From positions 5,208,001 to 5,272,000 of the forward strand of contig NZ_CP087134.1 of assembly GCF_020911925.1 (NCBI RefSeq): a DNA stretch of 64,000 bases, in the 5' to 3' direction. The DNA is from Flavobacterium cupriresistens. GTDB taxonomy: Bacteria > Bacteroidota > Bacteroidia > Flavobacteriales > Flavobacteriaceae. Made by a program: the position numbers and the translations under genes. Below the pieces are notes generated by a model that was given only the letters and a program-made list of their open reading frames with translations, searched no databases and was not told where the DNA came from. Below, piece after piece: positions 17,967 through 26,760 of this stretch (positions within the stretch are counted from its first letter, which is position 1; every line of letters starts with the position of its first letter).

Positions 17967-18509
17967 TTGACAGACGAGAAGGAATTTATAGCACAATTAT
18001 TAAATCCTAAAACGCAAAATACAGCGTTTCAAAAACTCGTGTCTGATTATCAGAAACCCTTGTATTCTCATATTCGAAACATTGTTTTGAATCATGATGA
18101 TACCGATGATGTGCTACAAAATACTTTTGTTAAAGTTTTTCAATATCTAAAAAACTTTAAAGGAGAAAGCAAACTTTTTTCGTGGATGTACCGCATTGCA
18201 ACCAATGAAGCTTTGACTTTCCTGAATCAAAAAGCAAAACTGAACGGTATAACCTCTGAGGCTCTTCAAAATAAAACAATCGACAATTTAAAAGCCGACG
18301 TTTATTATGACGGAGATGATATTCAGATAAAACTTCAGAAAGCGATCGTAACGCTACCTGAAAAACAGCAATTGGTATTTAAAATGAAATATTTTGAAGA
18401 ATTGAAGTACGAAGAAATTGCAGAAATTCTGGGCACTTCGGTAGGCGCCCTAAAAGCATCTTACCATCATGCGGTAAAAAAAATTGAATTATATGTCACA
18501 ACAAATTAA
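17967..18509 (+). CDS. ECF-type RNA polymerase sigma factor
   Basis: 180 residues. Sigma region 2 reads 'LYSHIRNIVLNHDDTDDVLQNTFVKVFQYLKNFKGESKLFSWMYRIATNEALTFL' in several overlapping pieces (residues about 31-85). Region 4 is 'LPEKQQLVFKMKYFEELKYEEIAEILG' followed by 'SVGALKASYHHAVKKIE' (about 131-175). The only start available is TTG at 17967: an in-frame stop lies just upstream and the next ATG would cut off region 2. A putative anti-sigma factor and a periplasmic sensor follow in the same operon. Confidence 0.9.
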   Translation: MTDEKEFIAQLLNPKTQNTAFQKLVSDYQKPLYSHIRNIVLNHDDTDDVLQNTFVKVFQYLKNFKGESKLFSWMYRIATNEALTFLNQKAKLNGITSEALQNKTIDNLKADVYYDGDDIQIKLQKAIVTLPEKQQLVFKMKYFEELKYEEIAEILGTSVGALKASYHHAVKKIELYVTTN

Positions 18510-18542
18510 ACCTTTTGTGACAAAACCTATCTTACAGACATT

Positions 18543-18956
18543 ATGAAAGCATTTAAACTAGAAAACGAACCGAAAATAACAACAGGATTTAAAACTCCGG
18601 AAAACTATTTTAATGATTTTTCGGCAAAAGTTTTACAGCAAATTAATGAGCCTGAAGTAAAAGTCATTCCGTTTTATAAACGTAAAAAAGTACTCACCCT
18701 ACTCGCAGCTGCCGTTGTTGTTATTGCACTTATGATTCCGATCGTAAACAATTACAAAAACACATCAAAAGAACTGGATGAAAAAACCTTAGAAACCTAT
18801 TTGGCCTATCAGTCTAATCTGAACCAATACGATTTAATTAATCAGCTTGACACAAAAGATATCGAATCTCTGAACAAAAATGTTGCTCTTGAAGACGAAA
18901 CCCTTGAAGATGTCCTGGCTACCAATCCTAATATTGAAAATTTAATTTCAGAATAA
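18543..18956 (+). CDS. Putative anti-sigma factor, single membrane span
   Basis: 137 residues: a cytoplasmic N-terminal 50 or so residues (with 'ITTGFKTPENYFNDFSAKVLQQI'), one transmembrane helix (VLTLLAAAVVVIALMIPIV, near 57-75) and an acidic extracytoplasmic tail. The layout and its position 33 bp after the ECF sigma gene point to a membrane anti-sigma factor. There is no zinc-binding HxxxCxxC motif, so this is inferred from context and topology. Confidence 0.65.
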   Translation: MKAFKLENEPKITTGFKTPENYFNDFSAKVLQQINEPEVKVIPFYKRKKVLTLLAAAVVVIALMIPIVNNYKNTSKELDEKTLETYLAYQSNLNQYDLINQLDTKDIESLNKNVALEDETLEDVLATNPNIENLISE

Positions 18957-18974
18957 AACAAAAAACTCAAAAAT

Positions 18975-19433
18975 ATGAAAATCAAAAATATACTTCCAAT
19001 ACTTCTATTTTTCGTTAGTTTTTCATTTTATGCACAAAGCGATAAATCAGACGAAAAACGAGAAAAAATCAAGGCTTACAAAGTTTCATTTTTGACTACT
19101 GAACTTGAACTTACTTCAACAGAAGCAGAAAAATTCTGGCCTGTTTATAATGCTTATGACGACAAACAATTTGAATTACGTCATGATAAAATGAAAATGT
19201 ATCTTCGTAAATTAGACGATGACAACATCAATTCACTTTCAGAAAAAGAAGCTGCCGCGCTACTTTCTCAAATAGAAAGCACCGATAAGGAATTGTATCT
19301 TTTACGCGAAAAGTATTCCGCAAATCTTAAAAAGATTCTTTCGGCAAAAAAAATATTAAAGCTTAAAAAATCAGAAGATGATTTTAATCGAAAGTTATTA
19401 AAACAATATCGAGATAAAGCAGGGAAAAACTAA
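18975..19433 (+). CDS. Periplasmic sensor-like partner of the ECF sigma factor
   Basis: 152 residues with a signal peptide (MKIKNILPILLFFVSFSFYAQ). The mature protein is a charged helical bundle: 'AYKVSFLTTELELTSTEAEKFWPVYNAYDDKQFELR' near 33-68. This 'sensor of ECF-type sigma factor' arrangement is found downstream of sigma and anti-sigma genes in many Flavobacteria. The name comes from gene context rather than biochemistry; I infer that it detects an envelope signal. It ends the three-gene operon at a terminator. Confidence 0.72.
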   Translation: MKIKNILPILLFFVSFSFYAQSDKSDEKREKIKAYKVSFLTTELELTSTEAEKFWPVYNAYDDKQFELRHDKMKMYLRKLDDDNINSLSEKEAAALLSQIESTDKELYLLREKYSANLKKILSAKKILKLKKSEDDFNRKLLKQYRDKAGKN

Positions 19434-19456
19434 TCCCACAAGAAACAACAGCGATA

Positions 19457-19505
19457 GGAACCCTATATAATAATACTTACTTTATTATTTAGGGTTCTTA
19501 TTATT
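19457..19505. terminator. Bidirectional terminator
   Basis: GAACCCTATATAATAA pairs with TTTATTATTTAGGGTTC (imperfect), T-rich on both sides, between the converging sensor gene and the BNR-repeat gene. Confidence 0.75.
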
Positions 19506-20567
19506 TTATAGAAAGTGAATTCGGACCATTTTATTATAACCAGCCGCGATTGCTGTGTTTTTATTAATGAAACGAATCGTAAAGAGTTTAGTATCATTGG
19601 ACAATTCTTTCCAATTTGTACCACCATCCTGAGAGTACTGAATTCCCGAAGCTCCTACACAAACCAATTCTTTAGCATTACTTCCCGGCACGTATTGCAC
19701 ACATGAAGCATACCCAAATCCCTGATCCTGTCCCGTTAATTCCCAGGTTTTCCCTCCGTCTTTTGTAAAGGCCTTATTATCCGTTTTCTGCTCCGGAAGT
19801 TCGTAATCTCCCCCAGCAACAAATCCATGTTTAGAATCATAAAAATCGGCAGTAAAAATACCCGTCATTGTTTTTCCCTGAACAATTGGCGTATCCACAA
19901 CTTTCCAGGTTCTTCCTTTATCCGATGAATGAAAAACGCGCGCTTTTTTACCTCCGGACACCAACCAGGTATCATTTCCTTTAATTACGATATTAGAATT
20001 ACTCGCTGCAAAAGCGGCTTCTCCCTTGGCATTTGTTGGTAATTTATCCGAAAGGATTTTGGTCCAGGTTTCGCCTCCGTCACGGGTAACAATAATCGAA
20101 AAAGTATCTTCAATAGGGTCGCCAATAGCAATTCCTTCTTTATCATTCCAGAACTGCATGCTGTCGTAAAACACTTTTGGGTTGATCTCCTTGTAAACTA
20201 ATTTGACCTTAAGTGTTTTTTTAGAAACCTGATACAACAATGCCGGATTAGCGACACTTAATAAAAAAACATTTTTTGAAGTCTGAGCAATACTTCGGAA
20301 CTCTAACTTTAAAGTATCCCGATAAATACGATCTTCAAATTTTTCTTTTTTATCTAAATCAAAATAACCAAAACGGGAATTATCTGCTCCATACCACACC
20401 TTGTTTTTATCAATTGAAATGGCACGAATACTAATTTTATCCTGAACTAAAGTTTCTATTTGCACTGAAGTAAAACCACTATTTACGACTTCTTCATCGT
20501 TGTCATTCAACGTTTTAAAAGACACAAGCAAGACAAAAGCACTAAAAAACAGGATCCCTTTTTTCAT
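19506..20567 (-). CDS. Exported BNR/YCF48-like beta-propeller protein
   Basis: 353 residues with a signal sequence (GILFFSAFVLLVSFKTL). At least four Asp-box repeats of the S/T-x-D-x-G-x-x-W type are spaced through the chain: VTRDGGETWTKI, HSSDKGRTWKVV, AFTKDGGKTWEL and QYSQDGGTNWKEL. This gives a beta-propeller like those of BNR-repeat and YCF48/HCF136-type proteins. Flavobacterial relatives are often labelled 'oxidoreductase', a name nothing in this sequence supports. Probably a binding scaffold in the periplasm. Confidence 0.78.
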   Translation of the reverse strand: MKKGILFFSAFVLLVSFKTLNDNDEEVVNSGFTSVQIETLVQDKISIRAISIDKNKVWYGADNSRFGYFDLDKKEKFEDRIYRDTLKLEFRSIAQTSKNVFLLSVANPALLYQVSKKTLKVKLVYKEINPKVFYDSMQFWNDKEGIAIGDPIEDTFSIIVTRDGGETWTKILSDKLPTNAKGEAAFAASNSNIVIKGNDTWLVSGGKKARVFHSSDKGRTWKVVDTPIVQGKTMTGIFTADFYDSKHGFVAGGDYELPEQKTDNKAFTKDGGKTWELTGQDQGFGYASCVQYVPGSNAKELVCVGASGIQYSQDGGTNWKELSNDTKLFTIRFINKNTAIAAGYNKMVRIHFL

Positions 20568-20686
20568 ATCGATTATTTATTTTTCTTGCTAAAATACAAT
20601 TATTTATAACATATAAAATAGCTTTTGTTTTTTTTTCTGGCACAGTAATTGGATACCTCCAAATATTAATCTTAATATGATTTGTC

Positions 20687-22015
20687 ATGAAAACCAAATT
20701 ACTTTTTATAGCATTACTAACATTAGGTTTTAGTAGCATTCAGGCACAAAATCAAACTACTGTTTATGCAAAAAATTCAGATATAAGCGATAATTTAGAT
20801 CTTAGAGCTGTCGCTTCCATATTTGGAGAATCGGCAAATCTTCAGGATTTTGAGAGACGTTTAAACGATCCAAAATATCAGATTTCGAATCTTGACTTAA
20901 ACGATGATGATCAGGTTGATTATTTACGTGTTATCGAATCTGTAGAAGGCAGAACTCACGTTGTAATTATTCAGGCTGTACTTGACCGTGATGTTTATCA
21001 GGATATTGCAACAATTGATGTAGAGCGAAACAACTCCAGTAAAGTTGTGGTTCAGATTGTAGGGAACTCGTATTTATATGGAGCCAATTATATTTACGAG
21101 CCGGTTTACAATGTGACTCCGATAATCTACACTTCTTTTTGGGTCACAAATTACAGACCGTATTGCTCAACTTGGTATTGGAATTATTACCCAACCTACT
21201 ATTCGGCTTGGAGACCATTCCCGATTTACAGATACAGAAACAATGTCAACATTTATATCAACGTAAACAACCGTTACAACTATGTAAACCAAAGAAGAAG
21301 TTACAGAGCAACGGCATTATACGAAACAAGACGTTCTTACGGTTACGAAACCAGACATCCGAATTACAGTTTTTCTCAAAGACATTCGAACGTTAACAAC
21401 AGATATGAACTAGATCAAAGACGTGTTGCCAGCAGAGACTATAACAGAAGTCAAAATAGTTACGACTCTAACAGATCCAATACAGGCAGAGGTACCGGTT
21501 CAGACAGAAACTATACTGAAAATAGAAGTTCTAATACCAACAGAACCTATACAGACAGGTCTAACACAAATAGAACTAGTACAGACAGAACCAGTACGGA
21601 CAGAACTTATAGCGACAGAACTAATACAAATAGAGCTGCCACAGATAGAACCGGCACGGATAGAAATTATAACTCGAATCGCGGCACTTACGACAGAACC
21701 AATTCAGCAACTGTAACTAATCCGGTAAGAACAGAAAATACACCACGACCTCAAGTTGACAGAAGTTCAAACGAAAACAATTCGAGAACTTATTCCGAAA
21801 ACAGAGCAAATTCAAACCGAACTGCTCCGGCACAGCGAACCGAAAGTCCAAGAAGTTACTCGAACAACAGTGGTGGTTCAGAAAGCAGAGGAAACAGTTC
21901 AAGAGCACAGGCTCCGCAACGATCTGAATCTCCAAGAGCAAATCAGGAATCAAGAGGAAGTCAGCCGCAAAGAGAAAGCGGATCGAGCTCAAGAGGCGAA
22001 GGAAGAAGAATATAA
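20687..22015 (+). CDS. Exported protein with a long Arg/Asn/Ser/Thr-rich repetitive tail
   Basis: 442 residues with a signal peptide (MKTKLLFIALLTLGFSSIQAQ). Residues about 30-140 form a folded domain ('LNDDDQVDYLRVIESVEGRTHVVIIQAVLDRDVYQDIATIDV'). Next comes a Tyr/Trp-rich stretch (YRPYCSTWYWNYYPTYYSAW). About 200 residues of low complexity follow, including five-residue repeats of the xTDRT/NTNRT type (15-nt unit, about 21530-21700). The tail is very basic and probably disordered. Relatives of the first part are common in Flavobacterium, with no function I can name. It ends at a terminator. Confidence 0.75.
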   Translation: MKTKLLFIALLTLGFSSIQAQNQTTVYAKNSDISDNLDLRAVASIFGESANLQDFERRLNDPKYQISNLDLNDDDQVDYLRVIESVEGRTHVVIIQAVLDRDVYQDIATIDVERNNSSKVVVQIVGNSYLYGANYIYEPVYNVTPIIYTSFWVTNYRPYCSTWYWNYYPTYYSAWRPFPIYRYRNNVNIYINVNNRYNYVNQRRSYRATALYETRRSYGYETRHPNYSFSQRHSNVNNRYELDQRRVASRDYNRSQNSYDSNRSNTGRGTGSDRNYTENRSSNTNRTYTDRSNTNRTSTDRTSTDRTYSDRTNTNRAATDRTGTDRNYNSNRGTYDRTNSATVTNPVRTENTPRPQVDRSSNENNSRTYSENRANSNRTAPAQRTESPRSYSNNSGGSESRGNSSRAQAPQRSESPRANQESRGSQPQRESGSSSRGEGRRI

Positions 22016-22046
22016 TTTTCACCTTTTTCATCACCGATAAAAATCA

Positions 22047-22077
22047 AAGCACAATTTTACGATTGTGCTTTTTTTTA
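22047..22077 (+). terminator. Intrinsic terminator
   Basis: AAGCACAAT pairs with ATTGTGCTT around TTTACG, followed by a T-run. Confidence 0.85.
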
Positions 22078-22093
22078 TCTTTATCCATTATAA

Positions 22094-22126
22094 TTGACGC
22101 TAATATATTTTAAAACAGTAAATTTG
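22094..22126 (+). promoter_or_regulatory. Bacteroidetes promoter of kup
   Basis: TTG at 22094-22096 (-33 element) and TAAATTTG at 22119-22126 (-7 box) with a 22-bp spacer. Its position shows that translation starts at 22151, not further upstream. Confidence 0.65.
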
Positions 22127-22150
22127 CAACCGTCTTTTATAAAAATATAC

Positions 22151-24115
22151 ATGAACGCATCGCATAAAAACTTACACAGTAAGTTGTCTATTGGGGGTCT
22201 ACTAATCACATTAGGAATTATTTACGGAGATATTGGTACTTCTCCACTGTATGTAATGAAAGCCATCCTTGGTGACCACACCATTAATGCAGACATCGTT
22301 CTAGGCGGTATTTCTTGTGTCTTCTGGACATTAACGCTACAAACCACGATAAAGTATGTCCTTATCACTTTAAGTGCCGATAATCATGGTGAAGGTGGTA
22401 TTTTTGCTTTATATGCTTTAGTCAAAAAAACAAAAATACAATGGCTCATAGTACCGGCAATTATAGGAGGTAGTGCGTTATTGGCCGATGGTATTATCAC
22501 GCCACCCATCTCCGTTTCATCCGCTGTAGAAGGAATTAAAACCTATTATCCTGAAATCAACACCATTCCAATTGTTATCGGAATTTTGTTTATCCTGTTT
22601 ACCATTCAACAATTTGGAACCAAACTAGTCGGTAAATTCTTTGCACCGATGATGTTGATTTGGTTTGCTATGTTAGGAACGCTGGGAACCATTCAGATTG
22701 CCAGTCATCCTGAAGTTATAAAAGCAATTAACCCTTATTATGCTTACCATTTATTACAGATACATCCGGAAGGATTCTTTGTTCTTGGATTGGTATTTTT
22801 ATGTACAACAGGGGCCGAAGCTTTGTACTCAGACATGGGACACTGTGGTAGAAAAAACATCAGAATCAGCTGGATTTTCGTTAAGATGACTTTAGTATTA
22901 AACTATTTTGGTCAGGCAGCGTATTTAATTCACCACGAAGGTCAAACCTTGCAAGCTTTAGGAGGAGAAAACGGAAATCCGTTTTACCTGATCATGCCGG
23001 ATTGGTTTCAACCGGTAGGAATTGTTATTGCTACTTTAGCTGCAGTAATTGCGTCACAAGCTTTAATCAGTGGATCGTTTACTTTAATCAACGAAGCCAT
23101 GCGTTTGAATTTCTGGCCAAAAGTAAAAATCAAATATCCGACCGAAGTAAAAGGTCAATTGTATATTCCTTCTATTAACTGGTTGTTATTTTTTGGTTGT
23201 GTTGGTATTGTACTACACTTCGAAAAATCAAGTAATATGGAGCATGCCTACGGTCTTGCCATCGTATTATGTATGATCATGACCACGATCTTATTAAACT
23301 ATTACCTCATCATGAAACGTATTAAATTGTTTTTCATGGTGCCGTTAATTACGATTTATTTGTTAATTGAATTTAGCTTTTTGATTGCCAATGTGACCAA
23401 ATTTGCCGAAGGTGGTTACGTAACTTTAATCATTGCAGCCGTTTTAATTTCGGTTATGACTATTTGGTATCTGGCTAAGAAAATTAATAAAAACTATACT
23501 AAAATTGTCAAAATTGACGATTACAAAAAAGTATTAATGGAGTTAAGTGAAGACTTGACAATCCCGAAATATGCCACGCATTTAGTTTATATGACCAATG
23601 CCAATCGTGTAGACGAACTGGAGCAAAAGGTAATGTATTCAATCTTGCAAAAACGTCCGAAAAGAGCTGACATCTATTGGTTTGTTCACGTTAACATTTT
23701 GACTGAGCCATACAAAACACAATACAAAGTGACCGAAATCGCCAAAGATGATATCTATAGAATCGATTTTAATTTAGGTTTTAGAGAGCCTACGAAAATC
23801 AATTTAATGTTCCGTGAAGTAATCAGAGATATGGTAAAAAGAGGCGAAGTTGATATCACCAGCCGTTATGAATCATTGAACAAAAACAATATTATCGGAG
23901 ACTTTAAATTTGTATTGTCTGAGAAGTTCCTTTCTAACGATAATGATTTAAGATGGCACGAAAATATTATCATGAACTCTTATTTCTTCATCAAAAAACT
24001 AAGTTTATCTGAAGAAAGAGCTTTTGGTCTGGACAGTAGTTCTGTAAAAATAGAAAAATTCCCAATGGTGCTTCATGCTCCTGAAAATATTGGATTAACC
24101 CGAATTACAAAATAA
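22151..24115 (+). CDS. kup: KUP family potassium transporter
   Basis: Potassium uptake permease of the KUP/HAK/KT family in the inner membrane, usually a K+/H+ symporter. 654 residues from the chosen ATG. The N-terminal signature 'GIIYGDIGTSPLYVMKAI' (near 20-37) and 'NHGEGGIFALYALV' (near 80) are intact. Twelve helices fill the first 420 residues, and a hydrophilic C-terminal domain of about 220 residues completes it. An in-frame TTG at 22094 would add 19 residues, but it lies in the promoter. A terminator follows. Confidence 0.93.
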   Translation: MNASHKNLHSKLSIGGLLITLGIIYGDIGTSPLYVMKAILGDHTINADIVLGGISCVFWTLTLQTTIKYVLITLSADNHGEGGIFALYALVKKTKIQWLIVPAIIGGSALLADGIITPPISVSSAVEGIKTYYPEINTIPIVIGILFILFTIQQFGTKLVGKFFAPMMLIWFAMLGTLGTIQIASHPEVIKAINPYYAYHLLQIHPEGFFVLGLVFLCTTGAEALYSDMGHCGRKNIRISWIFVKMTLVLNYFGQAAYLIHHEGQTLQALGGENGNPFYLIMPDWFQPVGIVIATLAAVIASQALISGSFTLINEAMRLNFWPKVKIKYPTEVKGQLYIPSINWLLFFGCVGIVLHFEKSSNMEHAYGLAIVLCMIMTTILLNYYLIMKRIKLFFMVPLITIYLLIEFSFLIANVTKFAEGGYVTLIIAAVLISVMTIWYLAKKINKNYTKIVKIDDYKKVLMELSEDLTIPKYATHLVYMTNANRVDELEQKVMYSILQKRPKRADIYWFVHVNILTEPYKTQYKVTEIAKDDIYRIDFNLGFREPTKINLMFREVIRDMVKRGEVDITSRYESLNKNNIIGDFKFVLSEKFLSNDNDLRWHENIIMNSYFFIKKLSLSEERAFGLDSSSVKIEKFPMVLHAPENIGLTRITK

Positions 24116-24137
24116 AGGTATTCTAAAATAAATACAG

Positions 24138-24180
24138 AAAAACACTCTTTTATACTTTATTAGAGTGTTTTTTTTTCTTT
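24138..24180 (+). terminator. Intrinsic terminator after kup
   Basis: AAAACACTCT pairs with AGAGTGTTTT across a 14-nt loop, followed by a long T-run. Confidence 0.85.
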
Positions 24181-24238
24181 TTAATGAAAGTCAAAATAAC
24201 AATCAAAATTAAAAATTTAACTTTCAATCAATTAATAG

Positions 24239-24246
24239 TACCTTTG
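24239..24246 (+). promoter_or_regulatory. Bacteroidetes -7 box TACCTTTG
   Basis: Fits TAnnTTTG, 17 bp before the ATG at 24264, implying a very short leader. Confidence 0.55.
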
Positions 24247-24263
24247 CAACTCAAATAATTAAA

Positions 24264-25487
24264 ATGAGATTACACAGAAATTTAGTTTATACTACCATTG
24301 ATTCTTTGAATGCTATCTTCAACGAAGGAGAATATGCAGACAAAGTGGTAGCAAGAGCCTTAAAAAAAGACAAACGTTGGGGAAGTTCTGACAGGAAATT
24401 TGTTGCTGAAACCATATACGAAATAGTTCGTTGGAAACGATTATACGCTGAAATTGCCGAAGTTAAAGAACCTTTCGACAGAGACAATCTTTGGAGAATG
24501 TTTGCCGTTTGGGCTGTTTTAAGAGGATACCCGATTCCGGATTGGAGACAATTGGAAGGAACTCCTGAAAGAAAAATAAAAGGTCGTTTTGACGAACTTT
24601 CAAAAATCAGAGCTTTAAAAGAATCTATTCCGGACTGGATGGATGAATTAGGAGTTAAAGAGCTAGGCGAAAAAGTTTGGGCAACAGAAATTGCTGCACA
24701 AAACCAACCTGCCAAAGTTATTTTAAGAACCAATACTCTTAAAGGAACAAAAGAAAACCTGAGAAACACCTTGATGGATTTGAATATTGAAACAGAATAT
24801 TTGAAAGATCAACCTGAAGCTTTAGTTTTAAAAGAAAGAGCCAATGTGTTTTTGACAGATGCTTTTAAACAAGGACTTTTTGAAGTACAGGACGCCAACT
24901 CACAATTGGTTGCCGGTTTCCTTGATGTAAAACCAGGAATGCGTGTTGTAGATACTTGTGCCGGTGCCGGTGGAAAAACATTGCATATCGCTTCTTTAAT
25001 GGAAAACAAAGGGCAATTGATTGCAATGGATTTGTATGAAAGCAAATTGAAACAATTAAAATTAAGAGCCAAAAGAAATGGTGCTTTTAATATCGAATAT
25101 CGTATTATCGACACCACAAAAGTAATCAAGAAATTACACGAAAAAGCGGATCGTGTGTTGATCGATGCACCTTGTAGTGGTTTAGGAGTTCTAAAAAGAA
25201 ATCCTGATGCAAAATGGAAATTACAGCCGGAATTTATCGATAACATTCGTAAAGTTCAGGCAGAAGTTTTAGAAAGTTATTCTAAAATTGTAAAACCGGG
25301 CGGAAAATTAGTTTACGCAACTTGTTCTGTTTTACCATCAGAAAATCAAGAGCAAGTAGAACGTTTCCTTAAAACCGAAATCGGAAAACAATTTACCTTC
25401 ATAAAAGATCGTAAAATATTAGCTTCAGAATCTGGTTTTGACGGATTCTATATGGCCCTGTTAGAGCGAAAAGAAACTTTGGGGTAA
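24264..25487 (+). CDS. RsmB/NOP family RNA (cytosine-5) methyltransferase
   Basis: SAM-dependent methyltransferase making 5-methylcytosine in RNA, probably in 16S rRNA by analogy with RsmB. 407 residues. The SAM loop is 'DTCAGAGGKTLHIASLM' (near 230). Both catalytic cysteines of the family are present, in DAPCSGLGVLKRNPDAKW (near 300) and YATCSVLPSENQEQVE (near 352). The N-terminal 150 residues are a helical domain of the NusB/RsmB kind. The exact target base cannot be assigned from sequence, so no symbol is given. Confidence 0.88.
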   Translation: MRLHRNLVYTTIDSLNAIFNEGEYADKVVARALKKDKRWGSSDRKFVAETIYEIVRWKRLYAEIAEVKEPFDRDNLWRMFAVWAVLRGYPIPDWRQLEGTPERKIKGRFDELSKIRALKESIPDWMDELGVKELGEKVWATEIAAQNQPAKVILRTNTLKGTKENLRNTLMDLNIETEYLKDQPEALVLKERANVFLTDAFKQGLFEVQDANSQLVAGFLDVKPGMRVVDTCAGAGGKTLHIASLMENKGQLIAMDLYESKLKQLKLRAKRNGAFNIEYRIIDTTKVIKKLHEKADRVLIDAPCSGLGVLKRNPDAKWKLQPEFIDNIRKVQAEVLESYSKIVKPGGKLVYATCSVLPSENQEQVERFLKTEIGKQFTFIKDRKILASESGFDGFYMALLERKETLG

Positions 25488-25499
25488 ATTCCAATAAAA

Positions 25500-25547
25500 A
25501 AAATCCAAATTCCAATACTGTTGTGTTGGGATTTGGATTTTTTTATT
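25500..25547 (+). terminator. Intrinsic terminator after the RNA methyltransferase
   Basis: AAATCCAAATTCCAA pairs with TTGGGATTTGGATTT around a 10-nt loop, followed by a T-run. The stem sequence is closely related to the hairpin at 25631-25694. Confidence 0.85.
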
Positions 25548-25630
25548 TTTTTTTGAAATTTGGGATTGCGAAATACTAATCTTCAAATTCAAACTCTTAT
25601 AACTTCAATAGAACCCAAACTAAAGGTTAA

Positions 25631-25694
25631 ATTCCAATAAAAAAATCCCAAATTCCAACCTGTAAATTGGAATTTGGGATTTTTTTTATTGGAA
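25631..25694. terminator. Long bidirectional hairpin before menE end
   Basis: A near-perfect stem of about 28 bp: ATTCCAATAAAAAAATCCC... folds on its downstream complement with an 8-nt loop; inner arms 25645-25658 and 25667-25680 match perfectly. It is symmetrical, so it can terminate menE from the minus strand as well. Confidence 0.8.
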
Positions 25695-25704
25695 TTTTCA
25701 AAAC

Positions 25705-26745
25705 TTAGTTTTGCAAGCTTTTTTTGCGTAATAATTTTCCGTTTTCGTTTTCTTTGAATTTTGGGACGAAAACAATTTCTTTTGGCTTTTCAAACTTGCC
25801 TAAAACATCAAAAAAGTCAGTCGCAAATTCTTGTTTTTCACCTTCAATAACCAAGATTAGCTTTTCTCCTAAAACAGAATCAGGCAAGCTTGTTACAAAA
25901 AAGCGATTCGCTATTTTTCCAGTAAGTTTGGTTTCTATCTGTTCCGGAATAAGTTTCACCCCTCCACTGTTAATCACATTATCAATTCGTCCTAGAAACA
26001 CAAACTGATTTTCGTTTACCAGCTCAACCAAATCATTTGTAACAATTGGCTGATCTGAAACAGCAGGCACAGAAATTACCAAACAATCACGATCATCTTT
26101 TGCTATTTTTACATTCGGCAAAATCGAAAAAGCAGCTTCTCCTACCCTTTTAGCAGCAATATGTGTTATCGTCTCGGTCATACCGTACGTTTCATATATT
26201 TCGGTCTTTAAAGGCAGTAATTTCTCTTCTAAAACAGTATCAATTTTTGCACCACCAATAATTAACTTTTTCACATTCTTTAGTTCCTCTATTGAATTTT
26301 GAACTTGTAAAGGAACCATTGCCACAAAATCATATCGCTCCTTCCTTAGCCCTAATGGTGCCACACTTGGCGATACCACATCGAGATTCAAACCTAAAAT
26401 AAAACTGCGAACCAACATCATTTTACCGGCTATAAACTGAACCGGCAGGCAAAGCAATGCTTTATCTCCGGGACTTAAATCAAAAAAATCTCCCGTTGCT
26501 AAAGCTGATTGAATCATAGCCCGCTTTTCTAAACGCAATAATTTTGGAAGACCAGTTGTGCCCGAAGTCTTCGTTTCAATGTAGTCTTTATCATCGAACC
26601 AATCCAATAAAAACTCTCCTATCGCCTGTTCGTAAACATCCCCTTCTTTGATATAACTATAACCAATTCGACTCAAGTCTTTTCCGTTTAGGTGATACCC
26701 ATTAAGTCTAAAGTAATTATGAACTTTTTTATGTGTTAATTCCAT
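25705..26745 (-). CDS. menE: o-Succinylbenzoate-CoA ligase (AMP-binding enzyme)
   Basis: Adenylate-forming enzyme of menaquinone synthesis that activates o-succinylbenzoate with ATP and CoA. The P-loop-like 'TSGTTGLPK' (60-68), 'YGMTETITHIAAKRV' (near 189) and 'GRIDNVINSGGVKLIPEQIE' (near 253) with 'ENENGKLLRK' at the C-terminus (catalytic lysine) are all present. At 346 residues it is much shorter than general acyl-CoA ligases, as is usual for MenE of Bacteroidetes. The CPBP protease gene begins 16 bp upstream of its start on the same strand. No other men genes are in the window. Confidence 0.82.
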   Translation of the reverse strand: MELTHKKVHNYFRLNGYHLNGKDLSRIGYSYIKEGDVYEQAIGEFLLDWFDDKDYIETKTSGTTGLPKLLRLEKRAMIQSALATGDFFDLSPGDKALLCLPVQFIAGKMMLVRSFILGLNLDVVSPSVAPLGLRKERYDFVAMVPLQVQNSIEELKNVKKLIIGGAKIDTVLEEKLLPLKTEIYETYGMTETITHIAAKRVGEAAFSILPNVKIAKDDRDCLVISVPAVSDQPIVTNDLVELVNENQFVFLGRIDNVINSGGVKLIPEQIETKLTGKIANRFFVTSLPDSVLGEKLILVIEGEKQEFATDFFDVLGKFEKPKEIVFVPKFKENENGKLLRKKSLQN

Positions 26746-26760
26746 CGTGATCGTTTTAAT

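Noticed and set aside
21423..22040. Overlapping ORFs inside the repetitive gene, both strands
   Set aside because: Repeat-driven open frames in the wrong register; the 442-residue frame with a signal peptide explains the region.
22094..22150. Upstream start for kup
   Set aside because: This stretch holds the -33 and -7 promoter boxes; the ATG at 22151 matches the family's N-terminus.
24287..25246. Antisense ORFs within the RNA methyltransferase gene
   Set aside because: Shadows of a clear coding frame with all family motifs.
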